Shown: positions 17,832 through 27,778, counted from the stretch's first letter. The stretch: 64,000 nt of DNA from Henriciella sp. AS95 (GCF_038900055.1 NZ_JBBMQM010000001.1:1674001-1738000), one strand, 5' to 3'. The notes: generated by a model not told the origin, from the letters alone. A program made the numbers and translations.

Positions 17832-19031
17832 TCAGTCCCGCAATCCGAGATCTTTGAGCGGCGACCCGAACGCGCCCGTCACCATCCCCGCCAGCAATTT
17901 CGGCGCCGGCGGAATACGGGTCAGCGGCGCGGCGAGATAGTCCCTCAGCCAGGCCATCACTCGACTGTCGCCCTGATAGACCGGCGTGAACAGCCAGCTC
18001 ATCATCTGGTAGAGGCCGATATGTGACTTGCGCAGGGACCGGTATCGGGCCAAGGCCAGGCTCACCTCATTGGTGACATCCAGGGCGAGGGCGAGCGCAT
18101 ATGCATCCAGCAGCGCCATGTTCGCCCCCTGTCCGAGCTGCGGCGAGGCGGCATGCCAGGCATCGCCGATATGGACGAGCTTTGGTCCGCCGACAGGGTC
18201 TGGATGGGTGCGGTGGCGATAGCGCGCGAAGACCATCTGATCATGGCTGTCGATCTGATCGAGCAGGGGCCGCGTCTGCGGCCAAAGCGTCTCCGCGTCG
18301 GCTTTCCAGCTGTCCAGCGATGTGGCCCGCCAGCGCTCATATTGATCTATCCTGATCGACCAGAAATAGGTGAGGCTTTCCGGCGCGCTGTCATCGACGC
18401 GCCCTGAAGCCATAACGCCCGCCATCTGGCGCGCCGCGCGATACCTTTGTTCCAGCGCCGTCTTGTCGAACGGCCCATCGCCCGGCCAGGGAAGCGTCGT
18501 CCAGAGCGCGCCATAGGCCAGCTCCCGCTTCGGCGCGCGGGTCAGCGGAGACCGCACGCCGAGCGCATCGACCACGAGATCAAAGCCCCCGACGAACTGC
18601 CCGGTCTCAAAGATGATCTGCCCCGATTGGCGATCCACGCTCTCAATCCTGCGAGATGTTTCGAGTGGCACATTCTCGGCCATCGCAGCATCATAAAGCG
18701 TGTCGAACAGCATCTGGCGCTGCACACCAAGACCGAAATGGCCGGCGCGGAGCTTTTCAAACCGGACATCGAGCACGGTTCGGTCTTTCGGCGTGGACTT
18801 GCCCCAAAGACGCTCCAGTCGGCTGCCGAGCGCCAATACCCGCTCTGAAAGCCCCATGGCACCCAGCACAGCCAGTCCTGTCGATTGCAGCATCAGGCCA
18901 GACCCAACCGGACCCGTCTCAGCATATTGGTCAAACAGCGTGACGCGGTTGCCTTGCCGGGCCAGCAGGATCGCTGCCGATAGCCCGCCAATGCCCGCGC
19001 CGCACACCGCAATGTCCAGTTTCCGAACCAT
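17832..19031 (-). CDS. FAD-dependent monooxygenase, PHBH/UbiH-like
   Basis: 399 residues with an FAD Rossmann motif CGAGIGGLSAA at the N-terminus and the second FAD-binding block HIGDAWHAASPQLGQGANMA, both characteristic of aromatic-ring hydroxylases such as p-hydroxybenzoate hydroxylase and UbiH. The internal DALGVRSPLTR corresponds to the DG fingerprint, here as DALG. The ATG at 19031 is preferred because it puts the GxGxxG motif at residue 10, as usual; an in-frame TTG at 19061 is the longer alternative. Substrate is not evident. It precedes the E1-like gene on the same strand with a 68-bp gap. Confidence 0.85.
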   Translation of the reverse strand: MVRKLDIAVCGAGIGGLSAAILLARQGNRVTLFDQYAETGPVGSGLMLQSTGLAVLGAMGLSERVLALGSRLERLWGKSTPKDRTVLDVRFEKLRAGHFGLGVQRQMLFDTLYDAAMAENVPLETSRRIESVDRQSGQIIFETGQFVGGFDLVVDALGVRSPLTRAPKRELAYGALWTTLPWPGDGPFDKTALEQRYRAARQMAGVMASGRVDDSAPESLTYFWSIRIDQYERWRATSLDSWKADAETLWPQTRPLLDQIDSHDQMVFARYRHRTHPDPVGGPKLVHIGDAWHAASPQLGQGANMALLDAYALALALDVTNEVSLALARYRSLRKSHIGLYQMMSWLFTPVYQGDSRVMAWLRDYLAAPLTRIPPAPKLLAGMVTGAFGSPLKDLGLRD

Positions 19032-19163
19032 CCTCGCAGAGTGGCGTGATTGGTCTCTCAAGTCATCTCGGAATCGGAGGGTGGGGCTTTCATCTCACCG
19101 TCGTCGGAACTCGCGGTGCCGCCTGACCGTTGATAAATTGAAACCGATCCAAAGGAGACTGTC

Positions 19164-19493
19164 ATGGCAGAACGCGACATTGAACGAGAAGAAGAAGTCA
19201 GCCGCCAGCGCGGCTATGGCGAGCAGTTCAGCAACGGCAAGCCACTCGAAAAGCAATCGGCTGAGAATGCCGGCTACAAAGACGGGTCTCCGGTGGCAAA
19301 TCAAACCGATGCAAAAGCGGATCTCGTTACCGATATGGATGATGAACGCGTCCCGAACGTCCCGAATGACGGCACCGACGATGATTCCAGCGCAACGATT
19401 GAAGGCCACAGCTCGCTGAAGAAAAAGCCGGATGGCCACATCCTTGAGGATGCCTACTCCGTTCCCGATCCAGGCGTCGAAACCAAACAATAA
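19164..19493 (+). CDS. Small acidic hydrophilic protein, unknown
   Basis: 109 residues, strongly hydrophilic, rich in Asp, Glu, Lys and Asn, with no hydrophobic segment or cysteine; it looks intrinsically disordered. The ATG follows a good AAAGGAGA site, and an intrinsic terminator 15 bases past the stop closes it as a single-gene unit, which supports it being expressed. No family recognised; a stress- or desiccation-related role would be a guess from composition alone. Confidence 0.65.
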   Translation: MAERDIEREEEVSRQRGYGEQFSNGKPLEKQSAENAGYKDGSPVANQTDAKADLVTDMDDERVPNVPNDGTDDDSSATIEGHSSLKKKPDGHILEDAYSVPDPGVETKQ

Positions 19494-19507
19494 GTGATCC
19501 ATCAGGG

Positions 19508-19531
19508 CCCGGCAGAATGCCGGGTCTTGTT
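19508..19531 (+). terminator. Intrinsic terminator
   Basis: CCCGGCA and TGCCGGG form a 7-bp stem with a GAA loop followed by TCTTGTTG, just after the small acidic protein gene. Confidence 0.7.
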
Positions 19532-19601
19532 GTATTTGCGCTCCGTCTCTGATCGTGATCTTGTCGCGTCAGTTTGATCCTGATGACCCTGGAGGCTTCC
19601 C

Positions 19602-21389
19602 GTGAAAATATCTGTCCTGATGACCGCTGCATCTGTCGGTGCGCTCATTCTGTCTGGGTGTGCGACCAGTGAGACAGCTCCTGAAGTGGCAACCGCAGAG
19701 GCCGTTCCGGCCGCCGTGGAAGAGGCTGTCGAAGCCGATATCGAAGCAGCCGTCTGGGATGATTTCATGACGGCCTTTCTTGAAGGCTATTTCGAAATCA
19801 ACCCGACCTTCGCTGTCTCGCAAGGCAAGCATGAGTTTGACGGTCAGCTGCCTGATTTCAGCGAGGCGGGCATTCAGGCTCAGATCGACTTCCGCGAGGG
19901 CATGATCGATGCGGCTGAAGCGATCGATCCGGCTTCGCTGGATGAGGCAGACGCCTTCGAGCGGACCTATTTCATCAATTCGATGCAGGGTGAGCTGTTC
20001 TGGCTGGAAGAGGCCGATGTCTATCACAGCAATCCGGATTTCTATGTCGGCCGGCTCGATCCGGACGTCTATATCTCGCGGCCCTATGCCGATCCGGAGA
20101 CGCGCCTTCGCGCCTTCATCACCTATCTGAATAACGTTCCGGTGGCGGCCGAGCAGATCAAGGCGAATATCGAGCTGCCGCTGCCCGAGACGTTCGTGAA
20201 GTACGGCACGGCGGGCTTTGGCGGCTTTGCCGACTATTATCTCGGCGGGGCAAAGGAAGCCTTTGACGGGGTTGGCGATGAGGCGCTGCAGGCCGAGTTC
20301 AATGCGGCCGCCGAGAAGGCTGCCGCCGCGATGCGGTCTGTCTCCGACTATATCAGCTCCCAACCCGCAACGCCGGACGGCTATGCCCTCGGCGCGGAGA
20401 AGTTCGCGGACATGGTTCGCCTCACCGAAGGCGTGGACATCCCGCTCGATGAGCTGGAAGCGATCGGCCGGGCCGACCTGAAAGCCAACCAGGACGCCCT
20501 CGCCGAGGCCTGCGCGCGCTTTGCGCCCGGCGCCTCGATTGAGGACTGCATGGCCAAGATGGCGGCCAACAAGCCAGAGAACGGGCCGGTGCAGGAAGCC
20601 CGCGACTCGCTGCCGGCGCTGAAGCAGTTCATCCTCGACAAGGATCTCGTCTCCATTCCGGGCACCGAGGAGGCCCTGGTCGAGGAGTCGCCGCCCTATA
20701 ACCGTCAGAACTCGGCCTATATCTCCATTCCAGGGCCATACGAGACCGGTATGCCGTCGGTCTATTACATATCGCCGCCGGACCCGGCTTGGGACGAGGC
20801 GACCCGCGCGGCCTACATCCCCGGCAAGATGGACCTGCTCGGCACCACGATCCACGAAGTGTGGCCCGGCCACTTCCTCAACTTCCTGCATGCGAACCGG
20901 TCTGACTCGGTCTTCGGGCAGATGTTCGTCGGCTATGCGTTCGCTGAAGGGTGGGCGCATTATACCGAAGAGATGATGCTCGACGCCGGCCTGCATGATG
21001 GCGACGCTGAGACGAAGGTTGGCCAGCTCACCAATGCGCTGCTGCGCGACTGCCGCTATCTCTCCACCATCGGCCTGCATACGCAGGGCTGGAGTGTCGA
21101 TGACAGCTATGAGCTGTTCCGCAAGGAATGCTATATCGACAAGGGCAATGCGACCCAGCAGGCCGCGCGCGGCACCTATGACCCGGCTTATCTCAATTAC
21201 ACGATGGGCAAACTGATGATCCGCAAACTGCGCAATGACTGGGTCGCTGCGAATTATCCGGATGCAACGGGTACGGAAGGCTGGAAGGAATTTCACGACG
21301 AATTCCTCTCCTATGGTGGCCCCCACATCCCACAAGTCCGCCAGGCCATGATGGGCGAGGACGAAGCCCACGCGGTATTCGACGAATAG
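19602..21389 (+). CDS. DUF885 family lipoprotein, probable metallopeptidase
   Basis: 595 residues with a lipoprotein signal: MKISVLMTAASVGALILSGC places the lipidated Cys at residue 20, and the next residues (ATSE) suit outer-membrane retention. The body matches the DUF885 family, with a zinc-peptidase-like motif H418-E-V-W-P-G-H424 and a downstream FAEGWAHYTEEM that supplies a further Glu/His pair. These proteins are thought to be envelope peptidases; substrate unknown. The GTG start at 19602 is preceded by CTGGAGG. A strong terminator follows at 21452. Confidence 0.88.
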   Translation: MKISVLMTAASVGALILSGCATSETAPEVATAEAVPAAVEEAVEADIEAAVWDDFMTAFLEGYFEINPTFAVSQGKHEFDGQLPDFSEAGIQAQIDFREGMIDAAEAIDPASLDEADAFERTYFINSMQGELFWLEEADVYHSNPDFYVGRLDPDVYISRPYADPETRLRAFITYLNNVPVAAEQIKANIELPLPETFVKYGTAGFGGFADYYLGGAKEAFDGVGDEALQAEFNAAAEKAAAAMRSVSDYISSQPATPDGYALGAEKFADMVRLTEGVDIPLDELEAIGRADLKANQDALAEACARFAPGASIEDCMAKMAANKPENGPVQEARDSLPALKQFILDKDLVSIPGTEEALVEESPPYNRQNSAYISIPGPYETGMPSVYYISPPDPAWDEATRAAYIPGKMDLLGTTIHEVWPGHFLNFLHANRSDSVFGQMFVGYAFAEGWAHYTEEMMLDAGLHDGDAETKVGQLTNALLRDCRYLSTIGLHTQGWSVDDSYELFRKECYIDKGNATQQAARGTYDPAYLNYTMGKLMIRKLRNDWVAANYPDATGTEGWKEFHDEFLSYGGPHIPQVRQAMMGEDEAHAVFDE

Positions 21390-21451
21390 AGCCTCGGCTG
21401 ATCATGCCATAGCGCTGGGCCGCTCCGTCGATAACCAGCCACTATCAGGAT

Positions 21452-21479
21452 AGCCCGGCCGTTCTGGCCGGGCTTTTTC
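21452..21479 (+). terminator. Intrinsic terminator
   Basis: AGCCCGGCC and GGCCGGGCT pair perfectly around a GTTCT loop, followed by TTTTCT. Confidence 0.9.
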
Positions 21480-21565
21480 TCACCCTCTGGATGAGGAAGT
21501 TTTCTCCCTGATTGGAAAGCAATTTTAAGATTTTTGCGCGACCCTGAGGGCAAGAGGAAGCGCAG

Positions 21566-22348
21566 ATGACCATTAAAGCTTGTCGAAACTGTCAAAATGG
21601 CAGCGATGTCGATTTCGAGATCACCATGGCATTCCAGCCGATTGTCGATGTCTCGGAACGCACCGCATTCGCCTACGAGGCGCTTGTCCGCGGCATTGCG
21701 GGACAAGCGGCTTCTGAGGTTCTGGCGAGGCTGACAGTCGACACGCGATATGCCTTCGACCAGCTTTGCCGCACCACGGCGATCCGGCTTGCAGCGGAGC
21801 TCGGCCTCCCCGCCCGGCCTGCGACGCCCATGCTCTCAATCAACTTCATGCCGAATGCCGTTTACGAACCGCGGGCATGCATCCGGCAGACGCTCACCGC
21901 GGCCCTGCAGACGGGGTTTCCCATTGATCGGATCCTGTTCGAGTTCACCGAAGATGAGCGGCACGACACGGCCCACCTCCTGAATATTCTGCGCACCTAT
22001 CGCTCCATGGGGTTCGCCACAGCGATTGACGACTTTGGCGCAGGCTATTCCGGACTGAACCTGCTCAGCGACTTCCAGCCGGACTTCATCAAGCTCGACA
22101 TGGCACTCATTCGCGGGATCGACCAATCCCGGACCAAACAGGCCATTGTGAAATCGGTTCTGAACATGGCATTGGATCTCGGCGTAGAGCCCATCTGCGA
22201 AGGTATTGAAACCCAGGGCGAGTACGAGACGCTTGCCGATATGGGCGTCCGTTTGATGCAGGGATTTTTCCTCGCGCCTCCGGCGGTCAGGGCCTTTCCC
22301 GAATGCAGCTGGCCGCAGGCAAGTCTCGGCGCAGCTGCAAACGGGTAA
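21566..22348 (+). CDS. EAL-domain cyclic-di-GMP phosphodiesterase
   Basis: 260 residues, essentially a stand-alone EAL domain that hydrolyses c-di-GMP to pGpG. Seen: the signature E38-A-L (FAYEALVRG), the metal and substrate blocks NFMPNAVY, FEFTEDE, DDFGAGYSGLNLL, KLDMALIRGID and the late CEGIETQGEYE. All expected catalytic acidic residues appear present, so it is probably active. The first residues carry C6-R-N-C9, a possible small redox or metal site. An AAGAGGA site precedes the ATG. It is monocistronic: terminator upstream, convergent pntB 10 bp downstream. Confidence 0.93.
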   Translation: MTIKACRNCQNGSDVDFEITMAFQPIVDVSERTAFAYEALVRGIAGQAASEVLARLTVDTRYAFDQLCRTTAIRLAAELGLPARPATPMLSINFMPNAVYEPRACIRQTLTAALQTGFPIDRILFEFTEDERHDTAHLLNILRTYRSMGFATAIDDFGAGYSGLNLLSDFQPDFIKLDMALIRGIDQSRTKQAIVKSVLNMALDLGVEPICEGIETQGEYETLADMGVRLMQGFFLAPPAVRAFPECSWPQASLGAAANG

Positions 22349-22358
22349 GCGACGGGCC

Positions 22359-23777
22359 TTACAGGGCCTTCACGATTTCCTCGACCATCTTCTTCGCATC
22401 GGACAACAGCATCATCGTATTGTCCTTGAAGAACAGCTCGTTCTGGATGCCGGCATAGCCAGACCCCATTGAGCGCTTGATGAACAGCACCGTGCCGGCA
22501 TTCTCCACGTCGAGGATCGGCATGCCGTAGATCGGCGATGTCTTGTCCGTCTTCGCAGCCGGGTTGGTCACGTCATTCGCGCCAATGACGAAGGCGACTT
22601 CGGAGTTGCGGAAATCAGAGTTGATATCCTCGAGCTCGAAGACCTCGTCATACGGCACCTGGGCTTCAGCAAGCAGCACGTTCATATGGCCTGGCATCCG
22701 GCCGGCGACGGGGTGAATGGCATACTTCACCTCGACGCCTTCTTCCTTGAGCAGCTCGGCCATTTCCTTCAGCGCGTGCTGGGCCTGCGCCACCGCCATG
22801 CCATAGCCTGGCACGATGATGACCTTGGAGGCGTTCTTCATGACGAAGGCCGCATCTTCTGCAGAGCCTTGTTTGAACGGACGGTCGGCCTGAGCCCCTG
22901 CCGAGGCCCCGCCACTATCATCAGCGCCGAAGCCACCGAGGATGACCGAGATGAAGCTGCGGTTCATGCCCTTACACATGATGTAGGACAGGATCGCACC
23001 CGACGAACCAACCAGCGCGCCGGTAATGATCAGCGCGAAGTTGCCGAGCGTGAAGCCCAGCGCGGCTGCGGCCCAACCCGAATAGGAGTTCAGCATCGAG
23101 ACCACGACCGGCATGTCCGCCCCGCCAATCGGGATGATCAGCGTGATGCCGAGAACCAGCGCGAGCACGGTCAGGCCCCAGAAGGCCCAGGTGGCCGCGC
23201 CGCTCGACATGATCAGGACGACGACGAGCGCCACAATACCTGCCGCAATCGCAATGTTCAGAAGGTGGCGGGCCGGTAGCATGATCGGCGCGCCGGACAT
23301 GTTGCCGTTCAACTTGGCAAAAGCGATCACCGAACCGGTGAAGGTCAGAGCACCAATGGCAGACCCGACCGAGAGTTCAATCAGCGAGACGAGGTGGATG
23401 TCGCCAACCTCACCAATGCTGAAGCCAGCCGGTGCATAGAGGGCCGCTGCCGCGACAAGCACGGCCGCCAGGCCGACCAGCGAGTGGAAGGCCGCAACCA
23501 GCTGCGGCATCGCCGTCATCGCGATCTTGCGGGCGATGATTGCGCCGATCGTGCCGCCAATCGCTGCTCCGCCGAGCAGGATGCCCCACGTTACGGCGTC
23601 CAGAATAGGCCAGAGCGTGATCAGGGTGGTGACCACTGCGATCGCCATGCCGATCATGCCATTGCGGTTACCCTTGCGGCTGGTTGCCGGGCTGGAGAGA
23701 CCGCGAAGGGCAAGGATGAAGAGGATACCCGCAACAAGATAGAGCAGCGGGGCCCAGGTGTTTGCAAACTGTGTCAT
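22359..23777 (-). CDS. pntB: NAD(P)(+) transhydrogenase subunit beta
   Basis: 472 residues: an N-terminal proton-translocating membrane part with about nine helices and a C-terminal NADP(H)-binding domain III with IVPGYGMAVAQAQHAL, YAIHPVAGRMPGHMNV and VIGANDVTNPAA. It forms the proton-pumping transhydrogenase with PntAA and PntAB, using proton motive force to drive NADPH formation from NADH. It is the third gene of a tight leftward operon, with three bases between the pntAB stop and its ATG. Confidence 0.97.
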   Translation of the reverse strand: MTQFANTWAPLLYLVAGILFILALRGLSSPATSRKGNRNGMIGMAIAVVTTLITLWPILDAVTWGILLGGAAIGGTIGAIIARKIAMTAMPQLVAAFHSLVGLAAVLVAAAALYAPAGFSIGEVGDIHLVSLIELSVGSAIGALTFTGSVIAFAKLNGNMSGAPIMLPARHLLNIAIAAGIVALVVVLIMSSGAATWAFWGLTVLALVLGITLIIPIGGADMPVVVSMLNSYSGWAAAALGFTLGNFALIITGALVGSSGAILSYIMCKGMNRSFISVILGGFGADDSGGASAGAQADRPFKQGSAEDAAFVMKNASKVIIVPGYGMAVAQAQHALKEMAELLKEEGVEVKYAIHPVAGRMPGHMNVLLAEAQVPYDEVFELEDINSDFRNSEVAFVIGANDVTNPAAKTDKTSPIYGMPILDVENAGTVLFIKRSMGSGYAGIQNELFFKDNTMMLLSDAKKMVEEIVKAL

Positions 23778-23780
23778 GCG

Positions 23781-24149
23781 CTACTCCCCCTTCTTCTTGT
23801 ACATGGCCAGCATGCGCTGGGTGACGAGGAAGCCGCCGAAAATGTTGACGCTGGCGAGAGCCACGGCGAGGCCGCCAAGCCCTTTGGCGATCCAGCCGCC
23901 ATTGATATTGGTCGCTGACGCCGCCGCCACGATGGCACCGACGACGATCACCGAGGAGATCGCATTGGTCACGGCCATGAGCGGGGTGTGAAGGGCCGGA
24001 GTCACCGACCAGACGACATAGTATCCGACGAAACAGGCCAGCGCGAAGATCGCAGCCAGGAAGACAGTCGGGTTGAGGTTCGAGATTTCGGCAGCGTGGG
24101 CTGGAAGGGCCAGCGCAGCAGCCGAGGCAATTACCGGGATGGCTTTCAT
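23781..24149 (-). CDS. pntAB: NAD(P) transhydrogenase subunit alpha part 2
   Basis: 122-residue small membrane subunit with a leading hydrophobic segment and about three further helices ([55 protein letters not shown]). In alphaproteobacteria the alpha chain is split in two, and this is the membrane half. The ATG overlaps the pntAA stop as ATGA, indicating translational coupling, and pntB follows after 3 bp. Confidence 0.95.
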   Translation of the reverse strand: MKAIPVIASAAALALPAHAAEISNLNPTVFLAAIFALACFVGYYVVWSVTPALHTPLMAVTNAISSVIVVGAIVAAASATNINGGWIAKGLGGLAVALASVNIFGGFLVTQRMLAMYKKKGE

Positions 24150-25273
24150 GATTTCAGCCTTTCATTGACGGTTTCTCCGCCGCGCGTGAGCAGCATGGCG
24201 GTGACGATTTCGTCATCAGTATCGAGATTGAGCGCGCCATCTTCCGCCGTGATGAGCGGCAGGAAGGACAGCAAATTCTTGGCATAGAGCGAGGATGAAT
24301 CTGCGGGCAGGCGGGCCGGAAGGTTCGAGAAGCCGGCAACCTTCACGCCGTCCACATCGACCACCTCATCCGGTTTCGAAAGCGGGCAGTTGCCGCCAGC
24401 CGCGACAGCCATGTCGACAACAACAGATCCTGGCCGCATCGATTTGACCATGGCCTCATTGACCAGCACAGGCGCTGGGCGGCCCGGAATGAGCGCGGTG
24501 GTGATCACGATATCCTGCTTGGCGATATGGCTGGCGGTCAGCTCGGCCTGTTGCTTCTTATAGTCGTCCGACATCTCCTTGGCGTAACCGCCAGCGGTCT
24601 CAGCTTCCTTGAACTCTTCATTCTCGACCGCAATGAACTTCGCGCCCAGAGACGCAACCTGTTCCTTGGCGGCCGGGCGGACGTCAGTGGCTGTCACGAC
24701 ACCGCCAAGACGGCGGGCGGTCGCGATGGCCTGGAGGCCGGCAACGCCAGCGCCCATGACGAACACTTTGGCGGGGGCCACTGTGCCGGCGGCCGTCATC
24801 ATCATCGGCATGGCGCGGCCATAAATCTGCGCGCCTTCGATCATGGCGCGGTAGCCAGCGAGGTTTGATTGCGAGGAGAGCGCGTCCATGGACTGGGCGC
24901 GTGTGATGCGCGGGGTGAATTCCATTGCCAGAGCGTTGAGCTTCTTGGCGTTCAGCGCATCCGTCACATCGCCCATGGCGAACGGGTTCATCAGGGCGAT
25001 GAGCGTCAGGCCTTCGGGGTATTTGGCGGCTTCCGCTGCACTTGGTCCTCGCACTTTCAGAAGCACATCAGCGCCCTTGAGCGCCGTTGCCGCTGTCTTC
25101 GCGATTTTTGCCCCTTCATCAGAAAAAGCTTTGTCTGGAAAACCAGCGACGGTTCCTGCTCCAGACTCAATGGTGACGGTGTGACCCAGCCCCACAAGCT
25201 TCTTCACCGACTCCGGGGTTGCCGCGACGCGCGTCTCTCCCGGACTTGTTTCTTTGAGAATTGTCAGCTTCAT
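24146..25273 (-). CDS. pntAA: NAD(P) transhydrogenase subunit alpha part 1
   Basis: 375-residue soluble NAD(H)-binding domain I, related to alanine dehydrogenase. Seen: the entry [28 protein letters not shown], the Rossmann stretch [21 protein letters not shown] and [17 protein letters not shown]. It presents NADH to the complex made by PntAB and PntB. The ATG at 25273 is preferred over one 36 bases upstream because MKLTILKE is the conserved family N-terminus. It heads the operon and is divergent from the SDR gene at 25331, leaving 57 bp for both promoters. Confidence 0.96.
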   Translation of the reverse strand: MKLTILKETSPGETRVAATPESVKKLVGLGHTVTIESGAGTVAGFPDKAFSDEGAKIAKTAATALKGADVLLKVRGPSAAEAAKYPEGLTLIALMNPFAMGDVTDALNAKKLNALAMEFTPRITRAQSMDALSSQSNLAGYRAMIEGAQIYGRAMPMMMTAAGTVAPAKVFVMGAGVAGLQAIATARRLGGVVTATDVRPAAKEQVASLGAKFIAVENEEFKEAETAGGYAKEMSDDYKKQQAELTASHIAKQDIVITTALIPGRPAPVLVNEAMVKSMRPGSVVVDMAVAAGGNCPLSKPDEVVDVDGVKVAGFSNLPARLPADSSSLYAKNLLSFLPLITAEDGALNLDTDDEIVTAMLLTRGGETVNERLKS

Positions 25274-25330
25274 GGGGCGAGTGATCGGAAAAATTTTGCG
25301 TGAAAGCAATAGTAAATCAGGATTTGAGGC

Positions 25331-26098
25331 ATGGATTTGTTTAATCTTTCGGGAAAGGCAGCGCTCGTTACGGGGGCGTCAGGCGGACTTGGCGCGAGCT
25401 TCTCGCGCGAACTGGCAGCTGCAGGGGCACATGTCGTCTTGGCCGCGCGCCGACTCAATAAGCTCGAATCGCTCGCAAATGCGATCGAAGCGTCCGGCGG
25501 CAAAGCGCTGGCGGTGCAGATGGATGTCACCGACCCGGATAGCGTGGACGCCGCCTTCGCGACTATTCAGGACAAGCTCGGACGACCCTGCGACGTCATC
25601 ATCAACAATTCCGGCATCTCCCGCGATGACTGGTTCACGAAGATGACCGAGGAAGACTGGCGCGCCGTGATGAGCACCAATCTCGATGGCGTCTGGCGTG
25701 TCGCAAAAGGCGGGGCGAACGCCTTGATGGAGGCCGGCAAACCCGGCTCGATCATCAACATCGCGTCGATCACCGCCCGCCGCCCACAGCACACCATCGC
25801 AGCTTACGCCGCGTCGAAAGCGGCCGTCGAGCACTTCACCCACGTCATGGCGCTCGAACTTGCGCGCTACGGCGTCCGCGCCAATGCCATTGCGCCCGGC
25901 TATTTCTCAACCGACATCAATGACGAGTTCCTTGAGAGCGAACAGGGCGACAAGATGCGCAAACGCATCCCGATGCGCCGCTTTGGCGAATACCGGGAAC
26001 TGGCTGGCGCCTTGCTCCTTCTGGCATCCGATGCCGGCAGCTACATGACCGGCACGACGATTGTCGTCGACGGCGGCCATCTCGTGAGCACGCTTTAG
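25331..26098 (+). CDS. Short-chain dehydrogenase/reductase
   Basis: 255-residue classical SDR oxidoreductase. NAD(P)-binding TGASGGLG at residues 14-21, structural NNSG at 92-95, catalytic Ser146, Tyr159 and Lys163 (YAASK) and a C-terminal GTTIVVDGGH. It probably oxidises or reduces a small alcohol or ketone substrate; FabG-like and 3-hydroxyacyl roles cannot be separated by sequence. It is divergent from the transhydrogenase operon, which would supply NADPH, but a functional link is only suggestive. It is followed by a palindromic repeat. Confidence 0.9.
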   Translation: MDLFNLSGKAALVTGASGGLGASFSRELAAAGAHVVLAARRLNKLESLANAIEASGGKALAVQMDVTDPDSVDAAFATIQDKLGRPCDVIINNSGISRDDWFTKMTEEDWRAVMSTNLDGVWRVAKGGANALMEAGKPGSIINIASITARRPQHTIAAYAASKAAVEHFTHVMALELARYGVRANAIAPGYFSTDINDEFLESEQGDKMRKRIPMRRFGEYRELAGALLLLASDAGSYMTGTTIVVDGGHLVSTL

Positions 26099-26111
26099 GC
26101 TTTAAGTTTAT

Positions 26112-26232
26112 CCTCCCCCGTTCACGGGGGAGGTGCCCGAAGGGCGGAGGGGGAAGCGGCACCTACTGAGCTTTGCGGAAGTCCCCCTTCGACCCGCATT
26201 CGCGGGCCACTTCCCCCGCTTTCCGGGGGAAG
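26112..26232. repeat. Composite palindromic (REP-like) intergenic element
   Basis: Three inverted repeats lie in the convergent gap between the SDR and mscS. 26112-26133 pairs CCTCCCCCGT with ACGGGGGAGG; 26193-26206 pairs CCCGC with GCGGG; 26210-26232 pairs CTTCCCCCG with CGGGGGAAG. The outer arms are near-copies of each other with CCCGAAGGGCGGAGGGGG between them. This looks like a dispersed REP/BIME-type element and may also stop transcription from both sides. Confidence 0.7.
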
Positions 26233-26288
26233 AAAGGACCAGGCGTGATCGTCTTGGCATGTCGAAGTGGGTTGCTACCAAATAATCG

Positions 26289-27332
26289 TCATGCCTTCGG
26301 CTCTGGGTGGCCATCCTCCAGCGTCTCACTCCCATCCAGCGACTTGTCGCCCAGCGCGATGTCCTGCGAGGGGGGCGGCATCTCGAACGGTCCGGGCTTT
26401 TCCTCGACCTCTGTCGTTGCGCGAAAGCGCGGGAAAGCTTCGGGGTGTTCGGCCTGTAGCCAGTTGATCATCTGTTCGCGGATATAGCAGCGAAGGTCCC
26501 AGGCTCTCGGCGAGGTGCTGGCGGTCGCGAGTGCGCGCACCTGAATGCTCGTCTTGTCGGTTTCGGACACCTGCAGGTTGCACACTTCACCATCCCAGAG
26601 ATCGGTGGTGTCCAGGATTTCCTGTAGCTTGTCGCGCATCTTTGCGACCGGTGCGCGATAATCGAGCCACCAATAGACCGAGCCGATGATGGTGCCGGTC
26701 TTTCGCGTCCAGTTCTGGAAGGGCTTTTCGATAAAATAGGTCAGCGGCACGATGAGCCGGCGCCGGTCCCAGATGCGGACAACCACATAGAAGAGATCGA
26801 TCTCCTCGATCCAGCCCCACTCATTCTCGAGCACCACCGCATCCTCGATCCGGATCGGCTGGGTAAACGCGATCTGGATCCCCGCGATCAAATTCGACAG
26901 GACGGGGCGGGCGGCCAGGCCGACAGCGATGCCGACAATACCAGCCGAAGCGAGAAGGGAGACGCCGAGCTGTCTCGCCCACGGCACGACGACGAGCGCG
27001 CTGGCCAAGGTGGCAATCGCGCCGATCACGATAATCACGCGCCGCATGACATCCAGACGCGTTGCGGATTTTCGCGCTTCGAAATTGTCCGCCGTGTCGA
27101 TTTCGAGCTTCGCCATCCGGCGCTGGAGCGCAAGGTCAACAAAGGCCGTGATCGCCCAGCCAATCGCACCAATCACAAGAAAGCGGACGAGAATTAGCGT
27201 GTCGTCAGCGAGATCATGCTCGGCCCATAGATAGGTTGCGCCAGCCCACAGCGCGGCGGCGGCAACCACAATCAGGAAAGGAATGCGAAGTCGCGCCATC
27301 CAGGCGAATCTGCCGGGCATCTTGGTCGTCAT
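26289..27332 (-). CDS. Mechanosensitive ion channel, MscS family
   Basis: 347 residues with about four transmembrane segments and the MscS core: pore helix VSLLASAGIVGIAVGLAARP followed by VLSNLIAGIQIAFTQPIRIED and the beta-domain VLENEWGWIEEIDLFYVVVR with RRRLIVPLTYFIEKPFQNW. It would open under membrane tension to release solutes during osmotic downshock. The C-terminus is extended by about 45 charged, proline-containing residues beyond the usual cytoplasmic cage. It is divergent from the B12 uptake operon. Confidence 0.92.
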   Translation of the reverse strand: MTTKMPGRFAWMARLRIPFLIVVAAAALWAGATYLWAEHDLADDTLILVRFLVIGAIGWAITAFVDLALQRRMAKLEIDTADNFEARKSATRLDVMRRVIIVIGAIATLASALVVVPWARQLGVSLLASAGIVGIAVGLAARPVLSNLIAGIQIAFTQPIRIEDAVVLENEWGWIEEIDLFYVVVRIWDRRRLIVPLTYFIEKPFQNWTRKTGTIIGSVYWWLDYRAPVAKMRDKLQEILDTTDLWDGEVCNLQVSETDKTSIQVRALATASTSPRAWDLRCYIREQMINWLQAEHPEAFPRFRATTEVEEKPGPFEMPPPSQDIALGDKSLDGSETLEDGHPEPKA

Positions 27333-27479
27333 AAGCGCGTCCTCTGCATGTCGGGTCAGTTTGCTGTCTATATCATTCCCCGATCGTCAACTGTAGCGAC
27401 GCCATCCTTGCGGCGGATAAAATGTCGCCCTGCACAACAGGTTGGCAGCGCTTGCAGTTTTCCAGCGCCCCACGTATAG

Positions 27480-27645
27480 CGGCCCCCGACGGTGCTCGCC
27501 GTAATGGCGAGTGAAAAGGGAAGCCGGTGAAAATCCGGCGCTGTGCCCGCAACTGTAAGCGGCTAGCCCTCGCCAACATGCCACTGGAGCAATCCGGGAA
27601 GGCGGCGACAGGGTGAGCATCCGCGAAGTCAGGAGACCTGCCGTC
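27480..27645 (+). promoter_or_regulatory. Cobalamin (adenosylcobalamin) riboswitch
   Basis: Conserved B12-riboswitch elements appear in order on the + strand: AAGCCGGTGAAAATCCGGCG and CTGTGCCCGCAACTG at 27521-27555, GCCACTGGAGCAATCCGGGA at about 27579-27599, and the closing AGTCAGGAGACCTGCC near 27627-27643. It lies 134 bases before btuB, and the element is expected to shut off the btuBFCD operon when cobalamin is plentiful. The 446-bp gap between mscS and btuB is otherwise unassigned: 27333-27479 should hold the promoter, and 27646-27778 the expression platform. Confidence 0.95.
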
Positions 27646-27778
27646 ACGTCGTTTGCCCGCCGCCGGGACCAGCGGACTGGCAGGCGGAGTGACCTCCGTT
27701 TCACGACACATCGCGCCGGATCATCCGGCTTGTTTGTGACCTGGCTGGCCCAAGGCCCGCCTGAACTGGAGTGTCGTC

